A DNA stretch of 64,000 nucleotides from Phocaeicola_A sp045647865 (GCA_045647865.1 JAZRMW010000024.1:1-64000); one strand, 5' to 3'; counted from the first letter of the stretch, positions 16,106 to 25,720 are shown. Notes: generated by a model from the letters alone, not told the origin. Made by a program: numbers and translations.

Positions 16106-18226
16106 ATGCCCATAGCCTCCATATTTCCGATAACTGACCCTACGTGGATTTTCTTCCTCGTACTCTGTATCATCCTCTTTGCCCCTATTTTATTGAACCG
16201 TCTGCATATCCCACACATCGTGGGCATGTTATTGGCTGGCGTACTGATAGGTCCGCACGGACTGGACCTGTTACAGAGAGACAGCAGTTTCGAGATTTTC
16301 GGTAATGTAGGATTGCTCTACATCATGTTCTTGGCCGGTGTAGAAATCGATTTGGCAGATTTCAACAAAAACAAGAATAAAAGTTTTGTCTTCGGCCTCA
16401 CCACGTTTCTTTTTCCATTCATTATCGGTGGGTTATTGTGTCACTACTGCCTCCACATGGAGTGGGAAGGTTCACTTTTGGTCGCTTCGATGTTTTCATC
16501 ACACACATTGCTATCCTATGCCATCGTGAGCCGTTACGGACTGAGCCACAACCGTTCAGTGAACATGGCTGTTGGGGGAACCATCATTACGGACACACTT
16601 TCACTGATCGTTCTGGCCATTATCTCCCAATTGGTACATGGACACAACGATTCACATTTCTGGGTGATGATGGCAGTAGGAGTATTGATTTTCATCACGG
16701 GAGTCATCTATCTGTTTCCCCGTATCGCCCGTTTCTTTTTCCGCACGTTCAGCGATCCGGTTCAACAATTCATTTTTGTCATGGCCATGATGTTCCTCGC
16801 CGCTATTGGAGCACATACGGCTGGGCTTGAAGGATTATTGGGAGCCTTCTTTGCCGGCATCGTCCTCAACCGACTGATTCCTGCAGGTTCCCCTTTAATG
16901 GGACGCATTGAGTTTGTGGGCAACGCCATCTTCATACCCTACTTCCTCATCGGAGTGGGTATGCTCATCGACATGAGTGTCTTCGTCAAGGGAATTGACG
17001 CCATCATCGTAGCTGTGGTCATGGTTGCGGGCGGCACATTAGGCAAATACATCGCTGCCTGGATTCCACAGAAACTCTATAAACTACATAAAGACGAAGG
17101 ATTGATGCTCTTCGGTTTGAGTGAAGCACATGCAGCCGGCACATTGGCCGTAGTGATGGTCGGATACGATCTGGGGCTATTCAACGAAACAATCCTGAAT
17201 GCCACGTTGGTATTCATCCTCGCCACATGCATCATCAGTTCACTCTTTGTGGAGAAGGCATCACGCCAATTGGTATTGAGCGACGAACTTTCTGCTACTC
17301 CCACAACCAAGGGCGATGATGAGAAGATTCTCATCCCGATGGTGGCCAACCAGAACGTGGAAAACTTGATGCAAGTAGCCATGATGATGCGCAACCCCAA
17401 ACTGAACCGGGGGCTTATCGGTCTGAACGTAGTGTATGACAACAGCACCCAAAAGCAGATTGAAGACGGACGCAAATGCCTGCAACAGGCAGAAAAGATT
17501 GCTCATTCGGCCGATGTACCTATGCAGACACAGAGTCGTTTGGCCACCAACTTATCAAACGGTATTGTACACGCTTTACGCGAAAACGATGCCAGCGAAC
17601 TGCTCTTGGGTATGCACCGACGCGAAGGAGCCAGCGATGGTTCATTCTTCGGTCCCGTCACATTAGGTCTGTTGGCAGGCACATCCCGTCAGATCATCAT
17701 CGTACGTCCGACCATGCCAATGAATACGTTGCGCCGCATTCATGTAGTGGTACCAGCCAAGGCAGAGTTCGAAGCCGGATTCTTCCGTTGGGTCAACCGT
17801 CTGTCACGCATGGCCGGCATATTGGGTTGCCGTGTCATCTTCCATACCCATGCACGCACACAAGAAATCCTCTCGCGCTATATGACCACTTATTTCGCCA
17901 AGATAAGAACCGAATATGTGCTTTCGACAGGAAATCACGAATTGAAGCGTATGGCCGGAGAGGTCAACGACGACCACCTGTTGGTAGTCGTATGTGCCCG
18001 TAAAGACAGTATCTCATACCGTCCGGCTTTTGAACATATCCCCGAACAGATTGAGACATACCATCCGAAAGTGAGCCTGATGCTTATCTTCCCCGACGAA
18101 TACGCAGAGGATAAAGAGTCTCCTTCACTCTTCGCTCCCCATACGACCAGCATCCATCGCGGATACGAAACACACAAGGGATGGTTGAGTGAAATGATGG
18201 AGAAATGGAAAAGAATAAAAAATTAG
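16106..18226 (+). CDS. CPA2-family cation:proton antiporter with C-terminal USP-like region
   Basis: 706 residues. The first about 390 residues contain 11-13 hydrophobic segments with the KefB/NapA features HIPHIVGMLLAGVLIGPHGL, FLAGVEIDL and LGAFFAGIVLNRL. The cytoplasmic C-terminal half resembles universal-stress-protein domains (EKILIPMVANQNVENLMQVA; RRIHVVVPAKAEFEAGFFRW). It should exchange Na+ or K+ for protons at the inner membrane. A TAACTTTG -7 box is at 16067-16074. tcdA overlaps its 3' end by 22 bases. Confidence 0.9.
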   Translation: MPIASIFPITDPTWIFFLVLCIILFAPILLNRLHIPHIVGMLLAGVLIGPHGLDLLQRDSSFEIFGNVGLLYIMFLAGVEIDLADFNKNKNKSFVFGLTTFLFPFIIGGLLCHYCLHMEWEGSLLVASMFSSHTLLSYAIVSRYGLSHNRSVNMAVGGTIITDTLSLIVLAIISQLVHGHNDSHFWVMMAVGVLIFITGVIYLFPRIARFFFRTFSDPVQQFIFVMAMMFLAAIGAHTAGLEGLLGAFFAGIVLNRLIPAGSPLMGRIEFVGNAIFIPYFLIGVGMLIDMSVFVKGIDAIIVAVVMVAGGTLGKYIAAWIPQKLYKLHKDEGLMLFGLSEAHAAGTLAVVMVGYDLGLFNETILNATLVFILATCIISSLFVEKASRQLVLSDELSATPTTKGDDEKILIPMVANQNVENLMQVAMMMRNPKLNRGLIGLNVVYDNSTQKQIEDGRKCLQQAEKIAHSADVPMQTQSRLATNLSNGIVHALRENDASELLLGMHRREGASDGSFFGPVTLGLLAGTSRQIIIVRPTMPMNTLRRIHVVVPAKAEFEAGFFRWVNRLSRMAGILGCRVIFHTHARTQEILSRYMTTYFAKIRTEYVLSTGNHELKRMAGEVNDDHLLVVVCARKDSISYRPAFEHIPEQIETYHPKVSLMLIFPDEYAEDKESPSLFAPHTTSIHRGYETHKGWLSEMMEKWKRIKN

Positions 18227-18975
18227 AAGTCAAGGTGGAAAACTGGCAACAACGAACCATACAGCTCTTCGGCAATGAAGAGTACGAGCGCCTCAGTTCA
18301 GCCCATGTATTAGTCGTGGGTGTAGGAGGTGTAGGGGCTTATGCAGCCGAAATGCTTTGCCGTGCAGGTATCGGACGACTGACACTGGTGGATGCCGACA
18401 CGGTACAATCCAGCAACATCAACCGCCAACTGCCAGCCCTGCACTCCACCGTAGGCAAGGCCAAAGCGGAAGTATTGGGTGAACGTTTCCGCGACATCAA
18501 CCCCGACGTACAATTGGACATCCGCGTACAATATCTCGAACCGGAGAACATCCCTACCCTACTGGATGAGATACATCCGGATTTCATCGTAGATGCCATT
18601 GACACCATACAGCCCAAATGTCACCTCATCTGCGAAGCATGGAAACGCCGCATCCGCATTGTCTCCAGCATGGGAGCAGGAGCCAAGAGCAACATCACAC
18701 AGATACGTCAGGCTGATTTATGGGAGACCTACCACTGCGGATTGGCCAAAGCCGTACGCAACGGTCTCAAACGCATGGGCATGAAACGAAGCCTACCCGT
18801 GGTATTCAGCACCGAGCAGGCACGTCCCGAAGCAATCATCCGCGTGGACGACGAACGCAACAAGAAATCAACCACAGGCACCGTCAGCTACATGCCTGCC
18901 ACCTTCGGATGCTTCTTGGCGGCGTATGTGATAAGGGAGATAATGAGGGAGTGGGATATTTCTTTAGGAGTGTAG
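18205..18975 (+). CDS. tcdA: tRNA threonylcarbamoyladenosine dehydratase-like (ThiF/MoeB fold)
   Basis: 256 residues. The E1-like nucleotide-binding motif VGVGGVGAYAAEMLCRAGIG is followed by LTLVDADTVQSSNINRQ, and there is a VDAIDTIQPK motif. Length and the N-terminal QQRTIQLFGNEEYERL match TcdA (YgdL/CsdL), which converts t6A to cyclic ct6A in tRNA. The start lies inside the antiporter gene, so translation is probably coupled. No ThiS/MoaD partner is nearby. Confidence 0.85.
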   Translation: MEKNKKLEVKVENWQQRTIQLFGNEEYERLSSAHVLVVGVGGVGAYAAEMLCRAGIGRLTLVDADTVQSSNINRQLPALHSTVGKAKAEVLGERFRDINPDVQLDIRVQYLEPENIPTLLDEIHPDFIVDAIDTIQPKCHLICEAWKRRIRIVSSMGAGAKSNITQIRQADLWETYHCGLAKAVRNGLKRMGMKRSLPVVFSTEQARPEAIIRVDDERNKKSTTGTVSYMPATFGCFLAAYVIREIMREWDISLGV

Positions 18976-19440
18976 GAGGGTTTTTAAAGGAGTTCAGAAG
19001 TGCAGGAGTGCAGAAGTTCAGACGATAGTGCTGCTTGCATGGTCCTTAAACTTTGAACTTTTAAGCCAAAGGAGTTCAGAAATGCAGGAGTGCAGGAGTG
19101 CAGACGATAGTTTCGACTATGATGCACGCTGTAGGGGCGGGGTTTGCCCGCCCGAATACACAAAGCATACACTTTCATTAGGGCAGGCAGACCCTGCCCC
19201 TACAGAGGGCGAAAGCAAGCGAATATGCAAGCAGCACTATCGTCTACACTCCTTCGGAGCCCCGTCGCACAGAGCACTGTGCTCCCCTCGCTACGGCACA
19301 GAAGCACATCTAGTGCTTCTTTCTGCGAGCCTTGCTACGCCTAAGCGAAGCGTCACTCCTGAACTCCTGAACTCCTAAAAAAAACTCTCCTACACTCCTA
19401 GAGACTCTCCCTCCAGAAAGTCAAGCTTGCGAAACCTAAA
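18976..19440. repeat. Array of GGAGTKCAGRAG/ACGATAGT intergenic repeats
   Basis: This non-coding gap holds plus-oriented units (AGGAGTGCAGAAGTTCAG, CAGACGATAGT) in the first part and their complements (TCGTCTACACTCC, CCTGAACTCCTGAACTCC) in the last part. Nested inside is a 24-base imperfect inverted repeat with GTAGGGGCGGGGTTTGCCC (19130-19153 against 19181-19204). No gene is seen. Confidence 0.75.
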
Positions 19441-19463
19441 ATTGGTAAACTGAAAATGAATTT

Positions 19464-20117
19464 ATGATTGAACTGAAAGGAATCACCAAGAGCTTCGGCT
19501 CACTACAAGTATTGAAAGGCATTGACCTCACCATCGGAAAGGGCGAGGTTGTCAGTATCGTAGGTCCCAGTGGAGCAGGCAAGACCACCCTGCTACAGAT
19601 TATGGGAACCCTGGACAAAGCCGATGCGGGAACTGTCACCATAGACGGTGTGGAGGTTAACAAACTGAACGAGCGCAAACTCTCTGCCTTCCGCAACCGG
19701 CATATCGGATTTGTCTTCCAGTTCCACCAACTGCTGCCCGAATTCACGGCCTTGGAAAATGTCATGATTCCTGCCTTCATCGCCGGAACACCGTTCAAGG
19801 AAGCAGAGAAGCGGGCCAAAGAGATGCTCGAACTGCTCGGACTGACCGATCGCGCCAGCCACAAACCCAACGAGCTGTCGGGCGGAGAGAAACAGCGCGT
19901 AGCCGTGGCACGTGCCCTCATCAACCGTCCGTCGGTCATCTTTGCGGATGAACCCTCAGGCAGTCTCGACACCAAGAACAAGGAGGAGCTGCATCGTCTC
20001 TTCTTCGAACTGCGCGACAAACTGCAACAGACCTTCGTCATCGTCACTCACGACGAAGGACTGGCCTCACTCACTGACCGTACCATCCACATGGTGGACG
20101 GGTGCATTGTGAAGTGA
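19464..20117 (+). CDS. lolD: ABC transporter ATP-binding protein (LolD/MacB-like)
   Basis: 217 residues with Walker A GPSGAGKT, Q-loop VFQFHQLLPEF, signature LSGGEKQRVAVARAL, Walker B VIFADEPSG and the H-loop IVTHD. The FQFHQLLPEFTALENV stretch is typical of LolD, the ATPase of the LolCDE lipoprotein-release complex. No permease gene is adjacent, so the partner must be elsewhere. It is a single gene isolated by repeat arrays on both sides. Confidence 0.88.
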   Translation: MIELKGITKSFGSLQVLKGIDLTIGKGEVVSIVGPSGAGKTTLLQIMGTLDKADAGTVTIDGVEVNKLNERKLSAFRNRHIGFVFQFHQLLPEFTALENVMIPAFIAGTPFKEAEKRAKEMLELLGLTDRASHKPNELSGGEKQRVAVARALINRPSVIFADEPSGSLDTKNKEELHRLFFELRDKLQQTFVIVTHDEGLASLTDRTIHMVDGCIVK

Positions 20118-20480
20118 AAGAGTAAAAGAGTGACAAGCTACGAGGGAGGATATCTAATTAAAAGGAGATAAATGGAGATATCGCTTCGCTCTTGGGGAGA
20201 TAAAGGCCGATAGTTTTTTAAGGAGTTCAGAAGTTCAGGAGTTCAGACAATAGTTTTGACTCAGAGGAGTGTAGGAGGCAGGAGTGTAGGAGTGTAGACA
20301 ATAGTTTTGACTATGAGAAACAGAAAGAATCCGCGTCATCCGCGTCATCCGCGTCTGAAAAATTAGAGGAGGAAGCACCATGCAAGCAGTACTATCGTCT
20401 GCACTCCTAAGCGTAGCGTCACTCCTACACTCCTGCACTCCTTTGGCTTAAAAGTTCAAGGTTTAAGGACCATGCAAGCA
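20118..20480. repeat. Composite intergenic repeat, inverted copy at 32330-32690
   Basis: Unit alpha (20118-20225, with CTACGAGGGAGG and GGAGATAAAGGCCGATAG), a GGAGTTCAG array and unit beta (20281-20470, with CCGCGTCATCCGCG and the ACTATCGTCTGCACTCC end) appear in the same order, reverse-complemented, at 32330-32690. Non-coding. The pair is a long inverted repeat separated by about 12 kb. Confidence 0.8.
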
Positions 20481-20640
20481 GCACTATCGTCTGAACTCCT
20501 GAACTCCAGAACTCCTTAAAAAAAACTCTCCTGAACTCCTTTAAAAAAAATCTCCAAAAAAAACTCTCCTTCCCTCCTAAAAAAAACACCTCTGCGCCTC
20601 TGCGTCTCTGCGTTTGAAATAAAAAGAATCCCCTCAAAGC
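20481..20640. repeat. AACTCC/ACTCTCC-rich low-complexity tail
   Basis: The rest of the gap before the dehydrogenase gene is made of CTGAACTCC and A-rich ACTCTCCT units, plus CTGCGCCTCTGCGTCTCTGCG. No coding signal. A -7 box TATTTTTG (20664-20671) serves the next gene. Confidence 0.6.
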
Positions 20641-20710
20641 GTTTCTATATCCCATATTTTGTTTATTTTTGCAGATATTTATCCATAATCAGAAAAACGT
20701 TATCACAACT

Positions 20711-21598
20711 ATGTTCCGGAAACTTGTAGCTATCGAGCCCATCAGCCTCATCCCCTCAGCCGAGAAGAAGCTGAACGACTTCGCCCACGAAGTGATTCTT
20801 TATAATGACATCCCTGCCTCGGCAGACGAAATTGTGAAACGTATCGGGGATGCGGATGCCGTACTGTTGAGCTACACCTCTACCCTCACGGCCGACATCC
20901 TGGCCCAGTGTCCCCACATTATATATATAGGTATGTGCTGCTCGCTCTACTCGCCGGAGAGCGCCAATGTAGATATCCGCTACGCCAATGCACACGGCAT
21001 CACCGTGACAGGCATACGCGACTATGGCGATGAAGGTGTGGTGGAATATGTAGTGAGCGAACTGGTGCGCCTGATGCACGGTTTCGACCAACCGGCTTGG
21101 CAGGGTACACCGCGCGAGATCACGGGTCTGAAGGTGGGCATCGTAGGATTGGGTAAATCGGGCGGCATGATAGCCGATGCGCTGAAGTTCTTCGGAGCCG
21201 ACATCGCCTACTTTGCCCGCAGCGAAAAGTCTGCCGCCACAGCGAAGGGATACCGCTATATGCCTCTCACAGACTTGGTGGAATGGAGCGACATCGTCTG
21301 CTGTTGCCTGAACAAGAACACGGTATTGCTCCACGAAGAGGAGTTCCGTCGCATGGGTAGCCACAAGGTGTTGTTCAACACAGGACTCTCTCCCGCTTGG
21401 GACGAAGCGCCCTTCCTGCAATGGCTCAGCGACGAACGGAACATCTGCTACTGCGATACGCTCGGAGCTTTGGGAGGAAACCATCTGCTCAGCCATCCGC
21501 GTGTCCGTTGCATGAATGTCTCTACGGGACGTACCATCCAAGCTTTCGACCGGTTGAGCGAAAAGGTGCTGAACAATATACAGAATTATTTGGCGTAA
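20711..21598 (+). CDS. NAD-dependent 2-hydroxyacid dehydrogenase family protein
   Basis: 295 residues from the ATG at 20711; the upstream in-frame ATG at 20669 overlaps the promoter box. The Rossmann motif VGIVGLGKSGGMIADAL and the catalytic-loop sequence DEGVVEYVVSELVRL resemble D-isomer-specific 2-hydroxyacid dehydrogenases. The usual catalytic Arg/Glu/His set is not easily assigned, since the C-terminal half has CYCDTLGALGGNHLL. The substrate is unknown. Confidence 0.75.
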   Translation: MFRKLVAIEPISLIPSAEKKLNDFAHEVILYNDIPASADEIVKRIGDADAVLLSYTSTLTADILAQCPHIIYIGMCCSLYSPESANVDIRYANAHGITVTGIRDYGDEGVVEYVVSELVRLMHGFDQPAWQGTPREITGLKVGIVGLGKSGGMIADALKFFGADIAYFARSEKSAATAKGYRYMPLTDLVEWSDIVCCCLNKNTVLLHEEEFRRMGSHKVLFNTGLSPAWDEAPFLQWLSDERNICYCDTLGALGGNHLLSHPRVRCMNVSTGRTIQAFDRLSEKVLNNIQNYLA

Positions 21599-21624
21599 CG
21601 ATGCACTTGTCCGACAATTCAATT

Positions 21625-21912
21625 CATTTTTTAGACGCTATATATTTATTTTTTAGACGCAGATGACGCGGATGACGCGGATTTTATTGTTTGATATAAG
21701 GAGTTGTAGTTACTCTGCTCCTTATATCGAACTCAAGTTAAAATATACCTATCAGATATAAACAAAAATATAATCCGCGTCATCCGCGTCATCTGCGTCT
21801 AAAAAATAATATAGATATCCCGAACTCAAGTTAAAATATACCTATCAAGTATAAACAAAAATAAAATCCGCGTCATCCGCGTCATCTGCGTCTAAAAAAT
21901 AAATATATATCA
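21625..21912. repeat. Composite GCGGATGACGCGG intergenic repeat, copy 1
   Basis: A minus-type unit ending TAGACGCAGATGACGCGG is followed by ATATAAGGAGTTGTAGTTAC (a small hairpin with TCCTTATAT), then two units of AATCCGCGTCATCCGCGTC with CAAGTATAAACAAAA spacers. It is nearly the same as copy 2 at 24566-24886 in the same orientation. It lies between convergent genes. Confidence 0.8.
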
Positions 21913-21915
21913 AAC

Positions 21916-22455
21916 TCAAGTTAATATGCCATATACTTCCCGATGGAGGGTGTCGCGGACGTATTGGAAATCCGTCGTAAAGGAAAGGGAGGGGATGACC
22001 ATCAGGTACATGGGAAACCAATCGTCGCTCGGGCGATAGGGCGGTTGTCGGTAGTCGCACTCCCACAGTTTGAGTCCGCAACGCTCATAGAAGCCGATGC
22101 GTCGGCGGCTCAGTTCGTCAATGGGGTGTTCCACTTCCAATACCACCGGTTGGGATGCCTGTCTATGAAAGAATGCCAATAAGGCTTCTGCCCCTATACC
22201 TTTCCCCCGCTGATCAGGATGTATGGCCAGATGCTCTATATATATAAAGGTATGGAAGTCCCAATAGGTAAGTAACCCTACAGGCTGGTGGAGAGCATTC
22301 GTTATCAGCAAACAGTGAAACCGCTCTTCGTTATCCGTATTCCACCTTTGTTTGTCATCATCGCGCCGTTCGTTTTCGGGAAAAGCCGTGTGTAGTAACC
22401 GTTCGACAAAAGGATAACACTTATGACCGCTCTTTATCTCTTGTAAAGCCACCAT
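21916..22455 (-). CDS. GNAT-family N-acetyltransferase
   Basis: 179 residues. The acetyl-CoA binding signature HLAIHPDQRGKGIGAEAL matches motif A of GNAT enzymes (Q/RxxGxG/A), followed by VVLEVEHPIDELSRRRIGFY. The acceptor is unknown. It starts 6 bases after the mscS stop and is probably cotranscribed with it. Confidence 0.85.
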   Translation of the reverse strand: MVALQEIKSGHKCYPFVERLLHTAFPENERRDDDKQRWNTDNEERFHCLLITNALHQPVGLLTYWDFHTFIYIEHLAIHPDQRGKGIGAEALLAFFHRQASQPVVLEVEHPIDELSRRRIGFYERCGLKLWECDYRQPPYRPSDDWFPMYLMVIPSLSFTTDFQYVRDTLHREVYGILT

Positions 22456-22461
22456 TGGGTT

Positions 22462-23655
22462 TTAACTTTTCATCTTTAATTCTCTGACATCTTCTCCCAT
22501 CGGACTTTGGAAGACACTCAAGTCGAAGCGTGGGACAAGAGCCATTACGTAGTCAAACACATCCGCTTGCAATGTCTCGTAGGCCACCCATTGCTTGTCG
22601 GCCGAAAAGAAGTAGAGCTCCAATGGCATACCGTGTGGGGTCGGTTGCAATTGGCGTACCATGATGATCAAGTCTTGGTTTACCCGCGGATTCTCCTTCA
22701 AATATTTCAATAAGGAGCGGCGTAGCATCGTGATGTTGGTCAACTCTTCGGGGCGGTCACCCTCTTGCATCAAACCTTTGGCTTGGTATTCCTCCAGTTC
22801 GTTGTTTGTACAGAACCGGACGCTTGTCATGTCGATGTTTATCGAGCGTTTGATGCGTCGGCCACCGCTTTCAAACATGCCTCTCCAGTTCTGGAACGAG
22901 TCACTTACCAATGTATAGGGGGGTACAGTCACTGTCGTATTGTCCCAGTTGCGTACCTTGACGGTCGTCAGGTTCACTTCGAATACCACACCATCAGCGC
23001 CATATTTGGGCATGGTAATCCAATCGCCCGGCCGCAACATGTCGTTGGCCGAGAGTTGTACACCAGCCACCAATCCGACAATCGTATCCTTGAATACCAA
23101 CATCAGCACCGTGGCTGCAGCTCCTAATCCTACCAATAAATCGATGGGCGACTTGTCCATCAGTATGCTGATGATGAAGATGATGCCGAGAGATAGGGCC
23201 AGGATTTTGATCATCTGGAACACCCCCTTCAACGGACGGTTCTTGGTCTTTTCCCGTTCATTGCTCAGGTCGTGGAGCGAGTTGGAAAAGCTGAATACCA
23301 GCCGTAGCGAAACAACGATGATGTAAATTTCACAGGCTTTTATCAGAAAAGATTGCAGCATGGGAGCATAAGGGAAGACCAATGGCATCAACATGTTGGC
23401 CACAAAGGCCGGGATGAGGTGGCAGATGTTGTCCAGTACATGGTCGTTCAGCAACATTTCGTCCCAAGTGACTTGGGTTCTTTGTACAATCTTTCGGATA
23501 GTCGGGACGATGAGGCGGCGGCAGATAAAGTCAACAATTCCTATCAAGATCAGGATGCAGGCAATCAGGGCCAATTGCTCGGCCAGTTCGATGCCGCTTG
23601 GGCTCATACCTATGTTATGGAGCCATTGTGCGAAATGTTCGTTCAGTGAGTTCAT
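22462..23655 (-). CDS. MscS-family mechanosensitive ion channel
   Basis: 397 residues with several N-terminal membrane helices. The pore-lining and beta-domain region is LLVGLGAAATVLMLVFKDTI, then VQLSANDMLRPGDWITMPKY and VRNWDNTTVTVPPYTLVSDS. These are MscS hallmarks. It should release solutes on hypo-osmotic shock. The length and C-terminal part match the larger YbdG-like class more than E. coli MscS. Confidence 0.9.
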   Translation of the reverse strand: MNSLNEHFAQWLHNIGMSPSGIELAEQLALIACILILIGIVDFICRRLIVPTIRKIVQRTQVTWDEMLLNDHVLDNICHLIPAFVANMLMPLVFPYAPMLQSFLIKACEIYIIVVSLRLVFSFSNSLHDLSNEREKTKNRPLKGVFQMIKILALSLGIIFIISILMDKSPIDLLVGLGAAATVLMLVFKDTIVGLVAGVQLSANDMLRPGDWITMPKYGADGVVFEVNLTTVKVRNWDNTTVTVPPYTLVSDSFQNWRGMFESGGRRIKRSINIDMTSVRFCTNNELEEYQAKGLMQEGDRPEELTNITMLRRSLLKYLKENPRVNQDLIIMVRQLQPTPHGMPLELYFFSADKQWVAYETLQADVFDYVMALVPRFDLSVFQSPMGEDVRELKMKS

Positions 23656-23752
23656 CTCATTGGGTGTAAAGTTTCATGCTGCAAAATTAGGATAAATAAC
23701 GCAAGTAAACCGAAACGTGGCCCAAGAATTTCACCGTTTCTGCATTATTTTA

Positions 23753-23760
23753 TACCTTTG
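23753..23760 (+). promoter_or_regulatory. Promoter -7 box of the aspartate dehydrogenase-like gene
   Basis: TACCTTTG, matching TAnnTTTG, lies 22 bases before the chosen ATG at 23783 and inside the longer in-frame ORF, which supports the shorter start. Confidence 0.7.
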
Positions 23761-23782
23761 GGGCGCAAAAAGAGAAAAACAG

Positions 23783-24562
23783 ATGAAAAAATTAGTGATT
23801 GTAGGTTGTGGCAAGCTCGGCAATATTGTGGTCGATGCCATGCAGAGAGGATTGTTGGATGCGTATGCATTGGTCGGTGTTTATTCCCGTACAAGGAATA
23901 AGGCTGAATCGTTGGCTGCCCGTGTGGAAGGTTGCCGTGTGTGTGACAGTGTGGCAGAATTGTTGGCGTTGAATCCCGATTATGTCGTAGAGGCTGCTTC
24001 GCCAGCCGCTATGCGCGAATTGGCTTTGCCGGCTTTACGTCAAGGAACATCCGTCGTAACATTGTCAATCGGTGCCTTTGCCGATGATGCCTTTTATGAT
24101 GAGGTGATGCTGACGGCCCGTGAAAATGGTTCGCATGTATATGTCGTTTCCGGTGCTACAGGAGGTTTTGATGTGCTTCAGACAGCCACACTAATGGGAG
24201 GCGCAGAGGCACGTTTCTTCAACGAGAAGGGGCCCAATGCCTTGAAGGGAACTCCCGTCTATGATGAGGCGCTACAGACCGAGCAACGTACCGTATTCCA
24301 AGGAACTGCTACCGAGGCCATTGCCCAATTCCCCACAAAGGTGAATGTCACCGTGGCTGCTTCGCGTGCATCCGTAGGGCCACAGAACATGCAGGTCACC
24401 ATGCAATCCACGCCGGGCTTTGTCGGAGATACCCAACGGGTGGAAATCAAAAACGAGCAAGTACATGCCGTCATCGATGTCTATAGTGCAACGGCTGAGA
24501 TTGCCGGTTGGTCCGTAGTGAACACCCTGCGCAATATGGTTTCTCCAATCGTCTTCTGTTGA
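23783..24562 (+). CDS. nadX: Aspartate dehydrogenase-like (DUF108) oxidoreductase
   Basis: 259 residues. The N-terminal Rossmann motif IVGCGKLGNIV and the C-terminal domain (FPTKVNVTVAASRASVGPQN) match the L-aspartate dehydrogenase/DUF108 family, which can make iminoaspartate for NAD synthesis. The AAGA-like catalytic region is GATGGFDVLQTATLMGG. No nadA or nadC gene is adjacent, so the pathway role is inferred. Confidence 0.75.
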   Translation: MKKLVIVGCGKLGNIVVDAMQRGLLDAYALVGVYSRTRNKAESLAARVEGCRVCDSVAELLALNPDYVVEAASPAAMRELALPALRQGTSVVTLSIGAFADDAFYDEVMLTARENGSHVYVVSGATGGFDVLQTATLMGGAEARFFNEKGPNALKGTPVYDEALQTEQRTVFQGTATEAIAQFPTKVNVTVAASRASVGPQNMQVTMQSTPGFVGDTQRVEIKNEQVHAVIDVYSATAEIAGWSVVNTLRNMVSPIVFC

Positions 24563-24565
24563 GGT

Positions 24566-24886
24566 TATTTTTTAGATGCTATAAATTTATTTTTTAGACG
24601 CAGATGACGCGGATGACGCGGATTATATTGTTTGATATAAGGAGTTGTAGTTACTCTGCTCCTTATATCGAACTCAAGTTAAAATATACCTATCAAGTAT
24701 AAACAAAAATAAAATCCGCGTCATCCGCGAAATCCGCGCCTAAAAAATAATATAGATATCCCGAACTCAAGTTTGAATATACCTATCAGGTATAAACAAA
24801 AATATAATCCGCGTCATCCGCGTCATCCGCGTCATCTGCGTCTAAAAAATAAATTTATAGCGTCTAAAAAATCAACCAACTCACGT
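24566..24886. repeat. Composite GCGGATGACGCGG intergenic repeat, copy 2
   Basis: The same module order as 21625-21912 and the same orientation, with small changes (an extra CATCCGCGT unit; GTTTGAATATACC in place of GTTAAAATATACC). It again lies between convergent genes. Its outer ends (TTATTTTTTAGA near 24566, TATAGCGTCTAAAAAAT near 24858) are complementary. Confidence 0.8.
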
Positions 24887-24897
24887 TGACTAAAACC

Positions 24898-25668
24898 TTA
24901 TAATTCCGTCACCCCTTCAATGAATTGTTCCATAAAGATGTGTTCGCCATCGTAAACAGCGTATGAGAAACTGTTTATCCAATCGCCCAGGATGAGGATG
25001 CGACTCTCGCGGGACAACATCAGATCCAACTCAATGTGACGATGTCCGAAGATAAAGAAATTGATCTCTGAATGTTCCTTTAAATAATCCTTGGCATACA
25101 GAACCAATCCTTCTTTGTCTTCGCCCATATAAGGAGGCTCTTTACCATCAACCCGTTTCAGACGGCTATGCTTGGCCCACTCCAGTCCGAAATCGACACT
25201 CCAACGCGGATGAAGGGTTGAAAACAGGCGTTGCAACGTGTGGCTATGGAAAATGGTCTGTATCAAACGAACTTTCCAATCGCGGTCGGCATAATCCAAT
25301 CCGTCACCGTGAGCCATATAGAACACCTTACCATGAATCTCACAAGTTTGCGGTTCACGATGCAGAATCACGCCACACTCTTTTTCCAGATAGTCGCCAC
25401 ACCACATGTCATGATTGCCCACAAAGTAGTGTACCTCTACACCCATATCGGTCAGTTCGGAAATCTTGCCCAGGAAACGGGTATAACCTTTGGGGACCAC
25501 CAATTTGAATTCATACCAGAAATCAAACATGTCACCCAACAGGTAAATGGCCTCAGCCTTATGCTTGATGCTATCAAGGAAATTCACCAAACGCCGTTCG
25601 TGTGTACGACCATGTTCAATGGCACGCGAGCCCAAATGGGCATCTGAGAGGAAATAGATATTCTTCAT
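24898..25668 (-). CDS. lpxH: UDP-2,3-diacylglucosamine diphosphatase (LpxH-like)
   Basis: 256 residues. The metallophosphoesterase motifs are DAHLG (near residue 9), GDMFDFW, GNHDMW, HGDGLD and GHRH. It hydrolyses UDP-2,3-diacylglucosamine to lipid X in lipid A synthesis at the inner-membrane face. The spacing of motifs matches LpxH rather than general phosphodiesterases. Confidence 0.88.
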   Translation of the reverse strand: MKNIYFLSDAHLGSRAIEHGRTHERRLVNFLDSIKHKAEAIYLLGDMFDFWYEFKLVVPKGYTRFLGKISELTDMGVEVHYFVGNHDMWCGDYLEKECGVILHREPQTCEIHGKVFYMAHGDGLDYADRDWKVRLIQTIFHSHTLQRLFSTLHPRWSVDFGLEWAKHSRLKRVDGKEPPYMGEDKEGLVLYAKDYLKEHSEINFFIFGHRHIELDLMLSRESRILILGDWINSFSYAVYDGEHIFMEQFIEGVTEL

Positions 25669-25720
25669 TTATGTTATAAGGTATAAGGATTAGGACTTGT
25701 CACTTGTAGCTCGTAACTCA

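Noticed and set aside
18976..19440. CRISPR array
   Set aside because: The repeated words are irregular in length and spacing, appear in both orientations, and there are no unique spacers or cas genes.
19464..20117. Complete LolCDE operon
   Set aside because: Only the ATPase gene is present; no permease gene is adjacent on either side.
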